Source: Blautia sp. Marseille-P3087
Lineage (GTDB): Bacteria > Bacillota > Clostridia > Lachnospirales > Lachnospiraceae
DNA: 64,000 nt
Assembly (NCBI RefSeq): GCF_900120195.1
Contig: NZ_LT635539.1
Span: 915,257 to 979,256 of the forward strand
Reading direction: 5' to 3'
Shown: positions 1 through 9,860 of the stretch, in pieces
Layout: every line of letters starts with the position of its first letter
How positions within the stretch are numbered: position 1 is the first letter of the stretch
Program-made: the position numbers and the translations under genes
The notes under the pieces: generated by a model
Told to the model about the DNA's origin: nothing
What the model saw: only the letters and a program-made list of their open reading frames with translations
Database searches by the model: none

Positions 1-1
1 T

Positions 2-1687
2 GATCTCGATACTGTCGATGAGTCTGTGATCGGTGACGGTATCTCTTTTGACAAAAAAGATATTGCCAAAAACCTGACTCTGTTTCTTTATCCGGATGAT
101 TCCGATGAAGATGGTCGTCTGCTCCGCATCTATCAGCAGTACTTTATGGTTTCTGCTGGTGCACAGCTGATTCTTGATGAATGCATGACCCGAGGCTGTA
201 ATCTGCACGATCTCGCAGATTATGCGGCAATCCAGATCAACGATACTCATCCGAGCATGGTAATTCCGGAACTCATCCGTCTTCTCGGACTGCATGGAAT
301 CGAATTTGAAGAAGCTGTTCAGATTGTTACTGACACCTGCGCGTATACAAACCACACAATTTTAGCAGAAGCACTTGAAAAATGGCCGCGTCATTATCTT
401 GACACCGTTGTACCGCAGCTTATGCCTATTATCGAAAAGCTGGATGCAATTGCAAAAACACGTACTGATAATGCCACACTTGCTATCATTGACCAGAATC
501 AGGTTGTACACATGGCACATATGGATATTCATTTTTCCCATTCCACAAATGGTGTTGCCACACTGCACACTCAGATTCTGAAAGAAAGTGAACTCGCCGG
601 ATTTTATCAGATGTATCCTGAAAAATTCAACAACAAAACAAACGGTATCACTTTCCGACGCTGGCTTTTGAAATGCAACCCTACATTAACCAGTGAAATT
701 GAAAACCTGATCGGAGACGGATTCAAAAAAGATGCCTCTGAACTCAAAAAACTCCTTGCTTATACCAATGATACCGAGGTACTGTCCAAAATCCGCACAA
801 TCAAAAAAGATAATAAAAAACAGCTTGCAGCATGGCTCGCTGACAAACAGGGCATCCAGCTGAACACAGATGCAATGTTTTCTATCCAGTCAAAACGACT
901 TCACGAATACAAACGCCAGCAGCTGAATCTTTTATTCCTGATTCACGAATATCTGGAGATCAAAGCCGGTCATGTGCCTGCCACCCCACTTGTCAGCATT
1001 TTCGGTGCCAAAGCAGCACCTGCTTATATCATTGCAAAAGATATCATCCACGGTCTTCTGACTCTGTCTCAGGTAATCAGCGAAGATCCGCAGGTCTCCA
1101 GATGGCTTCAGCTTGCATTTGTTGAGAACTATAATGTATCTGCCGCAGAAAAAATGATTCCGGCATGCGACCTTTCCGAGCAGATCAGTCTTGCTTCCAA
1201 GGAGGCATCCGGAACCGGAAATATGAAATTTATGCTGAATGGCGCACTGACACTCGGAACTATGGATGGCGCCAATGTCGAAATCGCAGAAGCAGTCGGA
1301 AATGACAACATCTACATCTTCGGTCAGAGCAGTAAACAGGTCATCCACCACTATGCTGCTGCCGATTACTGTGCCCGTGACTGGTATGAAGCTGATCCGA
1401 ATCTGCGCCGTGCTATCGACTTCCTCACAAGTGAGGAAATGTTGAAATATGGCGACGAAGAACATCTGAAACGACTTCAGCATGAATTGACCAATAAAGA
1501 CTGGTTCCAGACTCTTCCGGATTTCAACGCTTATGTGGTTCGCAAAGAACAGGCGATGAAAGACTATGCAGTCAACCCGGAAGACTGGAGCCGCAGAACA
1601 CTGATCAATATTGCAGAAGCAGGATTCTTCTCATCAGACAGAACGATTGCCGAATACGATCAGGATATCTGGCATCTGGGAAAATAA
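2..1687 (+). CDS. glgP: Glycogen/starch phosphorylase, 3' part (5' end outside window)
   Basis: Cytosolic PLP enzyme that releases glucose-1-phosphate from glycogen or maltodextrin ends. The frame is open from base 2, so the 561 residues seen are the C-terminal two thirds of a protein that is usually about 800 residues. The PLP-lysine block is present (EASGTGNMKFMLNGAL), followed by GTMDGANVEI, and further upstream KTNGITFRRWL; all three are hallmarks of GT35 phosphorylases. The sequence runs to a normal end (DIWHLGK, TAA). The next gene is convergent, 22 bp away. The true start and promoter lie left of the window; an in-frame GTG at 26 is internal and is not proposed as the start. Confidence 0.96.
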   Translation, partial: DLDTVDESVIGDGISFDKKDIAKNLTLFLYPDDSDEDGRLLRIYQQYFMVSAGAQLILDECMTRGCNLHDLADYAAIQINDTHPSMVIPELIRLLGLHGIEFEEAVQIVTDTCAYTNHTILAEALEKWPRHYLDTVVPQLMPIIEKLDAIAKTRTDNATLAIIDQNQVVHMAHMDIHFSHSTNGVATLHTQILKESELAGFYQMYPEKFNNKTNGITFRRWLLKCNPTLTSEIENLIGDGFKKDASELKKLLAYTNDTEVLSKIRTIKKDNKKQLAAWLADKQGIQLNTDAMFSIQSKRLHEYKRQQLNLLFLIHEYLEIKAGHVPATPLVSIFGAKAAPAYIIAKDIIHGLLTLSQVISEDPQVSRWLQLAFVENYNVSAAEKMIPACDLSEQISLASKEASGTGNMKFMLNGALTLGTMDGANVEIAEAVGNDNIYIFGQSSKQVIHHYAAADYCARDWYEADPNLRRAIDFLTSEEMLKYGDEEHLKRLQHELTNKDWFQTLPDFNAYVVRKEQAMKDYAVNPEDWSRRTLINIAEAGFFSSDRTIAEYDQDIWHLGK

Positions 1688-1709
1688 GTGACCCGATACA
1701 TTCAGAAAA

Positions 1710-3386
1710 TCACTCACCGGGGTTGGAGCGACGGATCTGTTCCGTCAGCTCCTCACCACCCTGCTCATACCATTCTTTTACAAACGTATCAAAATAAGAA
1801 ACCGGCTTCACACCCATAATGATCTGGATGAACGAATCTTTTTCAAGCTGCTGCAGAGATTTCGGCAACTCACCATCTGCATCGTCCAGATACTTCTGCG
1901 CCTGTGACTGATAGCCGCCATCTATAAGGAGTCCCACTGCGGAAATTCTTGATTTGTAGGCAGCCCAGTCTTCCGGAGTCGATGATTTGCCGTGAAGATA
2001 ATTCTCACATGCGACATAGTAAGATTTTTCTAAGCCCCATAAACTTTCTTTTTTGTCTGTACCATTCTGAACCGCACGTATATCCTTTGTAATCTGAAAT
2101 GTTGCTTCATTATAATCGACATTGATGACCAGTGGTCTTGCTGTCGGCTCTACATTCAACGCAGAATATTCATTGACGTCATCTGCATCTTCTGCTTCAT
2201 ATCTTGTATAATCAAACAATACACTGATGATTTTCATCACAATTTCCGGATGCTTATATCCCTTACGCACAACCACATATTTATTATCACGAAAAGAAGC
2301 ATACGCATTATCATGTTCCGGCTGCTGCAGATAGTATGGTTCCCAGTCTGCATTTTTATCTTTTTCATATACATCCATCAACGGATTATTCGGTGTCCAC
2401 CATAGTCCGAAAAAGGCTCCACATTTTCCACTTACCACAAGATCACGCAGATTGTTCTGGGCACGCAGTGCAAAATTTTGATCAATGACACCTCTTTCAT
2501 ATAACTCATGAAGATAGCTCAATGCATTTTGGGTCTGCTGTGTCACGGAACCATATACAATCTCACCATTTTGATTTACCCAGCGTTGCGGACTCGCATG
2601 ATACCTGTCAAACACCGGCTCTACCGAATAACTGGAGCTGGTACTTCCGACAAGATCTGTGTCGCATACCAGCCCCACCGGATCTTCACCCTCTTCTGTT
2701 CCCATCCCGTTTTCCACAAATGCTTCGATAATTTCAAAGGCATCGTCCAGTGTCTTCGGTTCGTCAAGCCCAAGTTCATCCATCCAGTCTTTTCGAAGCC
2801 ATAGAAGTCTCGGACCATGATCGATCACAGTTTCCGGGATTGCCATCAGCTTTCCGTTGAACTTCCCCGCATCCAGAAGGTCACTGCCATAACTCTCGAA
2901 CATCTCCTTGATTCTTGTCGTTGTACAGCTTTCATAGACATCCGACAGGTCCTCTACAAGATCATTTTCTACCAGTTCTTTAAGTGTCTCTCTGTCAGAA
3001 ACAACAAGTACATCTGGCAGTGTCTGGTCTTTTACCAGAATATTGATAAACTCATCATAACGGTCTTCCCGTTCCATATATACGTTGTCGTTCTGGATAT
3101 TCAACATCTTCCGAAGATATCTCGTATAGACATTATCTTCGTAGGTGTTTCCATCCGGGAGGTTTGAATTGTTTACCCCACTCATCTGACCAAGTGTATA
3201 GGTCACCAGTTCAGGATATGCTGCATATGGACTCTCTTCTGCTTTTTGCCATGCTTCTGTGTCCTCGGCAGCATCTGCACTCTGCGTTTCCTGCGTCTGC
3301 CTTTTGTCCTGCCGACCTGCACCACCACATCCACTCAATGCAAAAGCGCAGGAAAGTATCAGTGCTGTTATTTTTTTATACTTCAT
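1710..3386 (-). CDS. Extracellular solute-binding lipoprotein (carbohydrate ABC type)
   Basis: 558 residues. The N-terminus is a lipoprotein signal with lipobox LSGC at about residues 17-20, then an acidic linker and a periplasmic-binding-protein fold of the large LipO/YtcQ-like group common in Clostridia. The start is preceded by AAGGAGGG and overlaps the end of the histidine kinase by 11 bp, so it is translated from the same message as the two-component genes. A membrane-tethered sugar binder cotranscribed with a YesM/YesN pair may either feed a transporter or present ligand to the kinase. The ABC operon beside it already has its own binding protein, so a sensory role is plausible. Substrate not identifiable from sequence. 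Confidence 0.85.
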   Translation of the reverse strand: MKYKKITALILSCAFALSGCGGAGRQDKRQTQETQSADAAEDTEAWQKAEESPYAAYPELVTYTLGQMSGVNNSNLPDGNTYEDNVYTRYLRKMLNIQNDNVYMEREDRYDEFINILVKDQTLPDVLVVSDRETLKELVENDLVEDLSDVYESCTTTRIKEMFESYGSDLLDAGKFNGKLMAIPETVIDHGPRLLWLRKDWMDELGLDEPKTLDDAFEIIEAFVENGMGTEEGEDPVGLVCDTDLVGSTSSSYSVEPVFDRYHASPQRWVNQNGEIVYGSVTQQTQNALSYLHELYERGVIDQNFALRAQNNLRDLVVSGKCGAFFGLWWTPNNPLMDVYEKDKNADWEPYYLQQPEHDNAYASFRDNKYVVVRKGYKHPEIVMKIISVLFDYTRYEAEDADDVNEYSALNVEPTARPLVINVDYNEATFQITKDIRAVQNGTDKKESLWGLEKSYYVACENYLHGKSSTPEDWAAYKSRISAVGLLIDGGYQSQAQKYLDDADGELPKSLQQLEKDSFIQIIMGVKPVSYFDTFVKEWYEQGGEELTEQIRRSNPGE

Positions 3387-5097
3387 CTTTCCTGCCCTCC
3401 TTCGGAAATCTCATCATAACTGTCGTCCCCTCATCCGGTGCACTGAAAATCCTTATTCCATAATTTTCTCCATATAAAATCCGGATGCGGTCATTGACGT
3501 TTTTAAGTCCATAGCCTTTTGCCTGATAAGTTACAAGCGTCTCTGCTTTTTCCTGCGGCATTCCCATTCCATTATCCCGGACTGTGATTACTACATCATC
3601 ACCATTCCCCCGGAAAGACAGGAAGATTTTTTTGTCTCCGTCTTCTTTTTCATCAATGCCATGCTCAATCGCATTTTCAACAACCGGCTGCAGGAGCAGT
3701 TTCGGCATTTTTTCATTTTTGATTGTCGGATCAATATCCCAGTCCACTGTAAAATTGTTATCGTGCATAGTAAGCTGGATTTCAAGATATGCCTGCATAT
3801 TCTGAATACAATTCTCAACCGTAACTACGTCCTCACCTTTGCTGAGTGCTGTACGGTAAAATGTCGACAAGGCAAGTGTCACCTTGCTGATTTCCATCTG
3901 ATTGCTGCGGATTGCCATCCAGTTCATCATTGAAAGTGTATTATACAGGAAATGTGGATTAATCTGCGCCTGCAGTGCTTTCAACTCATATTCTTTGAGT
4001 GCAATCTTATTTACATACACTTCATCAATCAAACGGTTGATCTCATCCATCATATTGTGGAAACTATTAATCAGGATACCAACTTCATCTTCAGAATCGC
4101 TGCTTACCGTAACTTCACGGCTTCCATGATTGACCTGATCCATATTTTTTGTAAGTTCTTCAATCTTTCGTGTAAAAATTCTTGAAAAAGAAAGTCCCAG
4201 AAACAAAATAATAAAACCACAGGCAATAATCAGCGGAATCTCCTCAAGAAGAATTCTCCTTACAGACCCCGAGATCGCATCCTGACTTTTGTAAAAGTAA
4301 AATACCCAGTCATTTTCCTCACTTTCGGTTTGCGTCCAGGTACATGTCTGACTGATTTTACTAAGCAGTTTGTCCGCAGTCTGCGAAGTATCCTTTTTGT
4401 TATCGTCGGACAACTTAAGTTCTTTCAAGCCGGTTTTGTTATACAGCACATTGCCATCTTGATCCGCTATAATTCCACCATTTTCATCGGTCAGAATATT
4501 CGTCAGCGGCTGAAATATCTTATCATAATCCAACGAAATACAGAGAACCGCATTCAACTTCTGCTGGGCATAGATCATACGTACAGCTACAACTTCTCCC
4601 CTCGTCCGATCTACTTTCCACTGAATCCGTACATCATCTTTCAGCCCTTCACTCCACCACTCTTCCTGCATTTTGTCAAGTGGAACAAGTGTATATTCAT
4701 GTTCGACCTGAATACTGTCGGCAAAAAGCTGAATCCGGTTGATCGCATCGTGATAAGATTTCGGTACGGACAAAAGCGGATCTGCAATCTCCGTATACTT
4801 CTCGTAAGCAGTATAATTATCGATATTTTTTTCTTTAATGATCTCTTCAATATCCGGCGAGTACGTCAGATAGTTCAGAAGACTCGCATATACTGCGGTC
4901 TGGCTGTCGATACTCTCTTTGGTCTGCTCCATAATTGACTGCATATCTTCCAGTTCACTACTTCGTACCATCGTACTCTGACGGCTGTGACTGTACAGTG
5001 CAAGCACCGTCATCGGCACCAGGCTCGTCACGACAAGAAGAATCGTCAGCTTGTGGCGGTATTTCATATTTTTGAATATCTTACGAAGTCTGTTCAT
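3376..5097 (-). CDS. Sensor histidine kinase, YesM family
   Basis: 573 residues from the chosen ATG at 5097, which has AGGAACCGGAGAGG just upstream; the open frame continues further but would overlap the regulator gene by over 100 bp. Order: transmembrane helix near residues 15-35, an extracytoplasmic sensor region of about 250 residues, a second helix near 290-310, HAMP-like linker, HisKA_7TM/His_kinase region with INPHFLYNT (His near residue 380), and HATPase with VVENAIEHGID and DNGMGM. This is the architecture of YesM-type kinases that sense extracellular sugars or their binding proteins. It overlaps the response regulator gene by 17 bp, so the two are translationally coupled and should act as a pair. 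Confidence 0.93.
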   Translation of the reverse strand: MNRLRKIFKNMKYRHKLTILLVVTSLVPMTVLALYSHSRQSTMVRSSELEDMQSIMEQTKESIDSQTAVYASLLNYLTYSPDIEEIIKEKNIDNYTAYEKYTEIADPLLSVPKSYHDAINRIQLFADSIQVEHEYTLVPLDKMQEEWWSEGLKDDVRIQWKVDRTRGEVVAVRMIYAQQKLNAVLCISLDYDKIFQPLTNILTDENGGIIADQDGNVLYNKTGLKELKLSDDNKKDTSQTADKLLSKISQTCTWTQTESEENDWVFYFYKSQDAISGSVRRILLEEIPLIIACGFIILFLGLSFSRIFTRKIEELTKNMDQVNHGSREVTVSSDSEDEVGILINSFHNMMDEINRLIDEVYVNKIALKEYELKALQAQINPHFLYNTLSMMNWMAIRSNQMEISKVTLALSTFYRTALSKGEDVVTVENCIQNMQAYLEIQLTMHDNNFTVDWDIDPTIKNEKMPKLLLQPVVENAIEHGIDEKEDGDKKIFLSFRGNGDDVVITVRDNGMGMPQEKAETLVTYQAKGYGLKNVNDRIRILYGENYGIRIFSAPDEGTTVMMRFPKEGRKDEV

Positions 5098-6616
5098 CCT
5101 CTCCGGTTCCTTTCCTGTATGACTCCGGACTGCTTCCGTAATATTCACGAAAACTCCTGCAGAAATAAGAAACATTTGCAAATCCTACGCGTTCGCTGAT
5201 CTGAGCCACCTTCATATTGGTACTGCATAGAAGCTCTTTTGCTTTTTCCATGCGGAACACACGAATGTATCGGTTCAGATTCATGCCTGTCTCTTTCTTA
5301 AAAATAAAGCTCAGGTATCCGGACGACAGATAAACTTTCTCAGCCAGCATTTCCAGATTCAGATCTTCTTCATAATGCTGATAGATATAGTTCTTGACTG
5401 TTGCCACTTCATTCCTTGATGTGCTCATAGAACGTTCCAGAAAAGCCTCGTACTCTTTGATGTTATCTTCGGTCACTGCAAGGATTTCCATAATATTTTT
5501 GCACTTGTACAGTCTTTCTACTTCCTGTTCCAGGCGGCGCTCCCCTGAAAACTGGTTTTCCTGAAAAAGTTCCTGAATGACATTGGAAAATACAAATTTG
5601 ATATACATTGCAGAATACTGCGTGTTGTCGTGATATTTTTCTTTGAGGCATTCGAAATGTCTGCGCAACTGCTCTGTATCTTTACGTGTGATATCCTCTG
5701 AGATCATCTGCATGATCTGCGAATCCTGCACCTCGCCCACAGATAATTTCAATACATCATCCTCATTTGAAAAAACATGTTTTTCCGGATGATAGAATTT
5801 TTCTTCCATCTGCTGTTCCAGCTGTTCCAAAATCTCCGGCAGACATTCACAGCCCTCAAACTTCCTGCTGACTGCCAGATAAAAACTGTCCCTGTACTTT
5901 CGCTTCATATAGTTATAAAGATGATTTGCAACAAGCTGATAATCACAGTAAACATCCTGAAACAGAAGCAGTGACTGTCTCGCATTCAGATTCAGATAAA
6001 AGTAGACCCTCCGCAGTTCTTTCTGAATTTCATTCTCGAGGTTTTCTTCTGCCGTATCAAAAAAAGCCACATCAGACTCGATCAGGATTCCGCAATGCCA
6101 GCCGTTCCATTTGTCAAGGTCGATCATATCCTTTGCTTTTTCCAGTGTTTCTGTCTTTCCGGAATAAAGATAGTTCTGGAGAAAATACTGCTGCAGGAAA
6201 TTTTTCCCCTTAATCTCCTGGCTTTCTTTTTTCTTCCGGCGGTCAATCTCTTTCTCGGCCTTCTGGATCACTTTGTGGAAATCTTCCGGATTAACCGGCT
6301 TCAGAATATATTCTGTCACTCCGTAACGGATTGCTTCCTGTGCAAAGCTGAAATCACTGTAACCGCTGAAGATCACGATCTGTAATGCCGGATTTTCTTC
6401 TTTGGCACGTCTCGATAACTCCAGTCCATCCATATGCGGCATCTTGATATCAGTCAGAATAAGTTGAATATCCTCTGTACGGATAATCTGCAGTGCCTGT
6501 TTGCCATTCGAAGCTTCAAATACTTTTCGTTCCCCTTCTTCTCTGGACAAAAGGTATTTGAGACCTTCTCTTTCAATTTTTTCATCGTCTACGATCAGAA
6601 CATTTGTCATTTTCAT
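5081..6616 (-). CDS. Response regulator with AraC-type DNA-binding domain, YesN family
   Basis: 511 residues. An N-terminal receiver domain (residues 1-120) has the acidic pair DD at 10-11, phospho-acceptor Asp56 in LTDIKMPHMDG and the conserved lysine in YILKPVNPEDF. A long middle region (about 130-400) of the YesN type follows, then a C-terminal double helix-turn-helix AraC domain (about 405-505; LSSGYLSFIFKKETG, ISERVGFANVSYFCRSF). It is the first gene of a three-gene unit with the kinase and the binding lipoprotein. It most likely activates the divergently placed-in-series sugar ABC operon that ends 98 bp upstream; the target site is not proven. Confidence 0.94.
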   Translation of the reverse strand: MKMTNVLIVDDEKIEREGLKYLLSREEGERKVFEASNGKQALQIIRTEDIQLILTDIKMPHMDGLELSRRAKEENPALQIVIFSGYSDFSFAQEAIRYGVTEYILKPVNPEDFHKVIQKAEKEIDRRKKKESQEIKGKNFLQQYFLQNYLYSGKTETLEKAKDMIDLDKWNGWHCGILIESDVAFFDTAEENLENEIQKELRRVYFYLNLNARQSLLLFQDVYCDYQLVANHLYNYMKRKYRDSFYLAVSRKFEGCECLPEILEQLEQQMEEKFYHPEKHVFSNEDDVLKLSVGEVQDSQIMQMISEDITRKDTEQLRRHFECLKEKYHDNTQYSAMYIKFVFSNVIQELFQENQFSGERRLEQEVERLYKCKNIMEILAVTEDNIKEYEAFLERSMSTSRNEVATVKNYIYQHYEEDLNLEMLAEKVYLSSGYLSFIFKKETGMNLNRYIRVFRMEKAKELLCSTNMKVAQISERVGFANVSYFCRSFREYYGSSPESYRKGTGEDEQTS

Positions 6617-6641
6617 ACTCCTGTTTTGTTAGTTTAGATTC

Positions 6642-6647
6642 AGTATA
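6642..6647 (-). promoter_or_regulatory. Probable -10 box (TATACT) of the two-component operon
   Basis: TATACT reads leftward 26 bp upstream of the regulator start codon, and the start has CAGGAGT at a normal distance. No good -35 hexamer is seen at 16-18 bp, so strength or sigma class is uncertain. Confidence 0.4.
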
Positions 6648-6653
6648 GCATGA

Positions 6654-6690
6654 AGTCCCCGGAAAGAATATCTTCCCGGAGACTTTTTTT
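6654..6690. terminator. GC-rich hairpin with T-run between ABC operon and regulator
   Basis: AGTCCCCGGAAAGA (6654-6667) pairs with TCTTCCCGGAGACT (6670-6683) with two G-U pairs. The T7 run follows on the plus strand, so it is a good intrinsic terminator for rightward transcription. For the leftward ABC operon it offers a stable stem but only a poor U-tract. It may attenuate read-through from the permease genes into the regulator unit. Confidence 0.5.
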
Positions 6691-6713
6691 GTAAATGTAT
6701 TTTGTAGCTCGCA

Positions 6714-7550
6714 TCAGCCTTTTACGGCACCGGCTACAACACCTTCAATAATATATTTCTGGCATACAAGGTATACGATGATGATCGGAATGATATCGAT
6801 CATGATACTTGCCATCATTGGTCCCATCTGTACATGTCCATAGCTTCCGCGGAAATACTGGACTGCCATCGGAATCGTACGATATTTCTTAATATCCAGA
6901 ACCAGTGTCGGCAGAAGATAATCGTTCCATACCCACATCAGTTCAAGGATTGCCGTAGAAATAATCGTTGGTTTCAGAATTGGGACAAGCACTTTGAAAT
7001 AAACCTGCAGCGGACTGCATCCATCGATCAGAGCTGCCTCTTCGATTTCAAGCGGAATACCTTTTACAAATCCGGTAAACATAAATACTGCCAGCCCTGC
7101 ACCAAATCCAAGATAGATGATGCAGATGTTGTACGGATTGTTAAGATGTAAGGTATCTGCTGTTTTTGCCAGTGTAAACATAACCATCTGGAACGGTACT
7201 ACCATACTGAATACACAGAGGTAATAGAAAACCTTGGATAATGCTCCGTTTACACGAACAATATACCAGGCCGCCATAGAGCAGCACAGCATGATCAGAA
7301 CAACGGACATGACTGAGATCACAAGACTGTACCAGAAAGATTTGAGAAAATCCATCTGTGTAACACTTGCCACAAAGTTTGCAATGCCGTTCCAGGTTTC
7401 ACTTGTTGGAAGACCGAATACACCTGCGGTTGTAATTGCCGTCTCTTTTTTCAGTGAGTTGATCAGAATCAGTACGATCGGATACATCCAGAGGATGCAG
7501 ATAATTGTCAGTATAATTGTCGCAACAGGACTTTTCTTCTTATTTTCCAT
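6714..7550 (-). CDS. Carbohydrate ABC transporter permease, MalG/AraQ-like
   Basis: 278 residues with six predicted membrane helices. The EAA loop that docks the ATPase is clear (EEAALIDGCSPLQVYFKVLVP, near residue 185-205). It ends with a polar KG tail as usual for MalG-type subunits. Its start overlaps the last base of the partner permease gene, showing tight coupling. No ATPase gene is present in the operon, which is normal for Bacillota CUT1 systems that share one MsmX-like ATPase encoded elsewhere. Sugar not determinable. Confidence 0.94.
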   Translation of the reverse strand: MENKKKSPVATIILTIICILWMYPIVLILINSLKKETAITTAGVFGLPTSETWNGIANFVASVTQMDFLKSFWYSLVISVMSVVLIMLCCSMAAWYIVRVNGALSKVFYYLCVFSMVVPFQMVMFTLAKTADTLHLNNPYNICIIYLGFGAGLAVFMFTGFVKGIPLEIEEAALIDGCSPLQVYFKVLVPILKPTIISTAILELMWVWNDYLLPTLVLDIKKYRTIPMAVQYFRGSYGHVQMGPMMASIMIDIIPIIIVYLVCQKYIIEGVVAGAVKG

Positions 7551-8404
7551 TACTGCTGAACCTCCTTAGATGATGTAGCCCGAAGCTGGATCAGCGCGAT
7601 CACTACAACTAGAATAAAGAATACAACGGCTTTTGCCTGGCCGATACCCTTCCACTGTGGTCCGCTTCTTGCATAGAATGTATCGTAAATATTGAGTGCC
7701 AGTAACTGGGACTGTTTTCCCGGATCACCACCGGTCAGTGAGAGGTTCTGGTCGAACATCTTGAATCCATTTGTCAGTGTCAGGAATGTACAGATTGTAA
7801 CAGACGGCATGATCATCGGAAGTTTGATCTTAAATAAGATCTGTCTGCTTGTCGCGCCGTCGATCTGAGCAGCTTCGACCAAATCCGGAGATACGTTGTT
7901 CAGACCGGCAATGTAAATGATCATCATATATCCGATCTGCTGCCACATCAGAAGAATCAGCATACCGATAAATCCATTTCTCGCGGAAAGTGAAAGCAGC
8001 GGCTGTCCCCATTTGGACAGAAGACCATTTAACAGAGTCTGCCAGATGTATCCAAGTACGATACCACCAATCAGGTTCGGCATAAAGAATACTGTACGGA
8101 AAGCATTTGTTCCTTTGTATCCTTTTGTCAGTGCCAGTGCAATAAAGAATGCCAGTACGTTGATCAGAATACTGGATACGAATGCAAATACAACCGTCAG
8201 CCAGAAGGAATGGCTGAAAGTATTATCCAGTAAAATCTTGGAATAGTTCGAAAATCCTACAAATGTCACATCCTGTACAGTGGTAAACTTACAGAATGAA
8301 AGATAAATGCCCCAGATGAAAGGCCAAAGAAAACCAATTACGAATGCCGCAAAGGTTGGCAGTACAAAAATCGGCCACCACTTTTTGATTGTTCTTCCTA
8401 CCAT
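7550..8404 (-). CDS. Carbohydrate ABC transporter permease, MalF/UgpA-like
   Basis: 284 residues with six helices (first near residue 12-32). The EAA motif is VEAAQIDGATSRQILFKIKLP near residues 175-195. It lacks the extra long N-terminal domain of enteric MalF, matching the short Bacillota type. It is followed without a gap by the second permease and is preceded by the binding-protein gene 115 bp upstream. It forms the membrane channel heterodimer with the neighbouring permease. Confidence 0.94.
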   Translation of the reverse strand: MVGRTIKKWWPIFVLPTFAAFVIGFLWPFIWGIYLSFCKFTTVQDVTFVGFSNYSKILLDNTFSHSFWLTVVFAFVSSILINVLAFFIALALTKGYKGTNAFRTVFFMPNLIGGIVLGYIWQTLLNGLLSKWGQPLLSLSARNGFIGMLILLMWQQIGYMMIIYIAGLNNVSPDLVEAAQIDGATSRQILFKIKLPMIMPSVTICTFLTLTNGFKMFDQNLSLTGGDPGKQSQLLALNIYDTFYARSGPQWKGIGQAKAVVFFILVVVIALIQLRATSSKEVQQ

Positions 8405-8519
8405 GATGAATCTCCTCTTCCCTGTTCCGCAAAAATAATTATTACGGTTTTATGACTGACAGAAGGAGGCAAGAAATTCTGCCTCCTCCTGCTAATTACA
8501 TGTTATTTTCAAAATCAAA

Positions 8520-9794
8520 TTATTCAGAAAGAGCTTTTTCTGTAGCCCATCCATCAACGAATGCACTTACAACATCATCCCAGGAACCAGTGCCTGCTGC
8601 ATATGCGGTAAGAGCTGTTCCAAGACCGTTTTTCCACTCTTCAGACGGCATTGTTGTGAAGTTCCATGATACAGGTGTAAGACCTGCTTCTGTGTACTCA
8701 GCATCCTCTTTTACAAATACGTTTGTAGACTCCTGTGCTGTTTTGAAAGGAAGTGTGAATCCCATATCATCTGCCATGGATTTTGTTCCTGTTTCAGAGG
8801 TTACACACCAGTTCATGAAATCCAGAGTTGCCTGAATGTCTTCTTCAGATGCATTCTTGTTTACGCACCAGTAGTTCTCTGTACCTGTTGCAAGTCCCTC
8901 GTTCTCATCATCTACACCAAAGTAGATCGGGATCATTGCCATTTCATCATCACCGTATGTTTTGGACAGTTCTGCATATTCCCATGTACCATTCTGATAG
9001 AATACTGCTTCGCCGTTTACAAATTCGTTTCTGGAGTCATCTGCTGTCTTTGCAGAAAGTTCAGCTCCGTCACAGGTAGAATCTGTGATGTACAGGTCAA
9101 ACAGGTTCTTGTAGTTGTCAAGATATGTTCCTTTGATTGCCTCTGTATCATCGATTCCGTCTTCTTTGTATTCATAGTAAATCGGAAGGTTTGCAAGATG
9201 TGTTTTGAATCTCCAGTCAGAGGAGCCGTCCATACCTGCTGATGTGAAAGCACCTTTTACTCCGAGTTCGTCTTTTCTTGCCTGAATGTCATCAGCTACT
9301 TTCTTCAGATCATCATAGCTCTTGATGTCGTCCAGTGAATAGCCTGCTTTTTCAAGTAAAGTCTTGTTTGTAATAAGACCATAGGATTCGATTACGTATG
9401 CGATACCATCTACTGCATCTCCGTCTTTCAGTTCGTATGTATCAGATGTAAGACCTTTTGTGATTTCTGCATCTTTCAGATCATAGCAGTAATCTTTCCA
9501 GCTCTTAAGTCCAACCGGTCCGTTTACCTGGAACAGTGTCGGTGCATCGCTTTTAGCCATTTCAGACTGAAGTGTTGTCTCATACTGTCCTGATGCTGCA
9601 GTTACAACAGTTACTTCTGTTCCTGTTTCTTCTGTGTAAGCTTTTGCCAGGTTCTGCCATGCTTCATCTGCTTCCGGTTTGAAGTTCAGATAATAAACCT
9701 TTCCGCCACCGTCTGCCATAACCGGTACTGACGGAATCATTGTTGCTGCCATTAAAGCTGCCATACCCATTGCTGTAACTTTTTTCATTTTCAT
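8520..9794 (-). CDS. Extracellular sugar-binding protein of ABC importer
   Basis: 424 residues; family 1 solute-binding protein. A secretion signal is clear (basic start, hydrophobic stretch, cleavage expected after MIPSVPVMA), but there is no lipobox cysteine, which is unusual for a Gram-positive ABC binding protein, normally lipid-anchored. Mature domains look complete (KVYYLNFKPEADEAW at the start, typical GTGSWDDVVSAFVDGWA at the end). Strong AAGGAGAGG ribosome site 9 bp before ATG. It is the first gene of the operon with both permeases. It could stay attached by an uncleaved signal or by binding the permeases. Confidence 0.92.
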   Translation of the reverse strand: MKMKKVTAMGMAALMAATMIPSVPVMADGGGKVYYLNFKPEADEAWQNLAKAYTEETGTEVTVVTAASGQYETTLQSEMAKSDAPTLFQVNGPVGLKSWKDYCYDLKDAEITKGLTSDTYELKDGDAVDGIAYVIESYGLITNKTLLEKAGYSLDDIKSYDDLKKVADDIQARKDELGVKGAFTSAGMDGSSDWRFKTHLANLPIYYEYKEDGIDDTEAIKGTYLDNYKNLFDLYITDSTCDGAELSAKTADDSRNEFVNGEAVFYQNGTWEYAELSKTYGDDEMAMIPIYFGVDDENEGLATGTENYWCVNKNASEEDIQATLDFMNWCVTSETGTKSMADDMGFTLPFKTAQESTNVFVKEDAEYTEAGLTPVSWNFTTMPSEEWKNGLGTALTAYAAGTGSWDDVVSAFVDGWATEKALSE

Positions 9795-9847
9795 AGTGAT
9801 TGTCCTCTCCTTTTCTTGTAAGGTTTGTTCTTTCTTAAGCTGGTTTT

Positions 9848-9853
9848 ATTATA
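9848..9853 (-). promoter_or_regulatory. -10 box (TATAAT) of the sugar ABC operon
   Basis: Perfect TATAAT reading leftward, 54 bp before the binding-protein start codon. There is no recognisable -35 hexamer at 17 bp, where instead a perfect palindrome sits. That arrangement suits a promoter that needs an activator or is blocked by an operator-binding protein. Confidence 0.6.
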
Positions 9854-9860
9854 GTTTTTG

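Noticed and set aside
932-1483. 183-codon minus-strand frame
   Set aside because: Antisense of glgP.
4330-4938. 202-codon plus-strand open frame
   Set aside because: Antisense of the histidine kinase sensor region, no family pattern or ribosome site.
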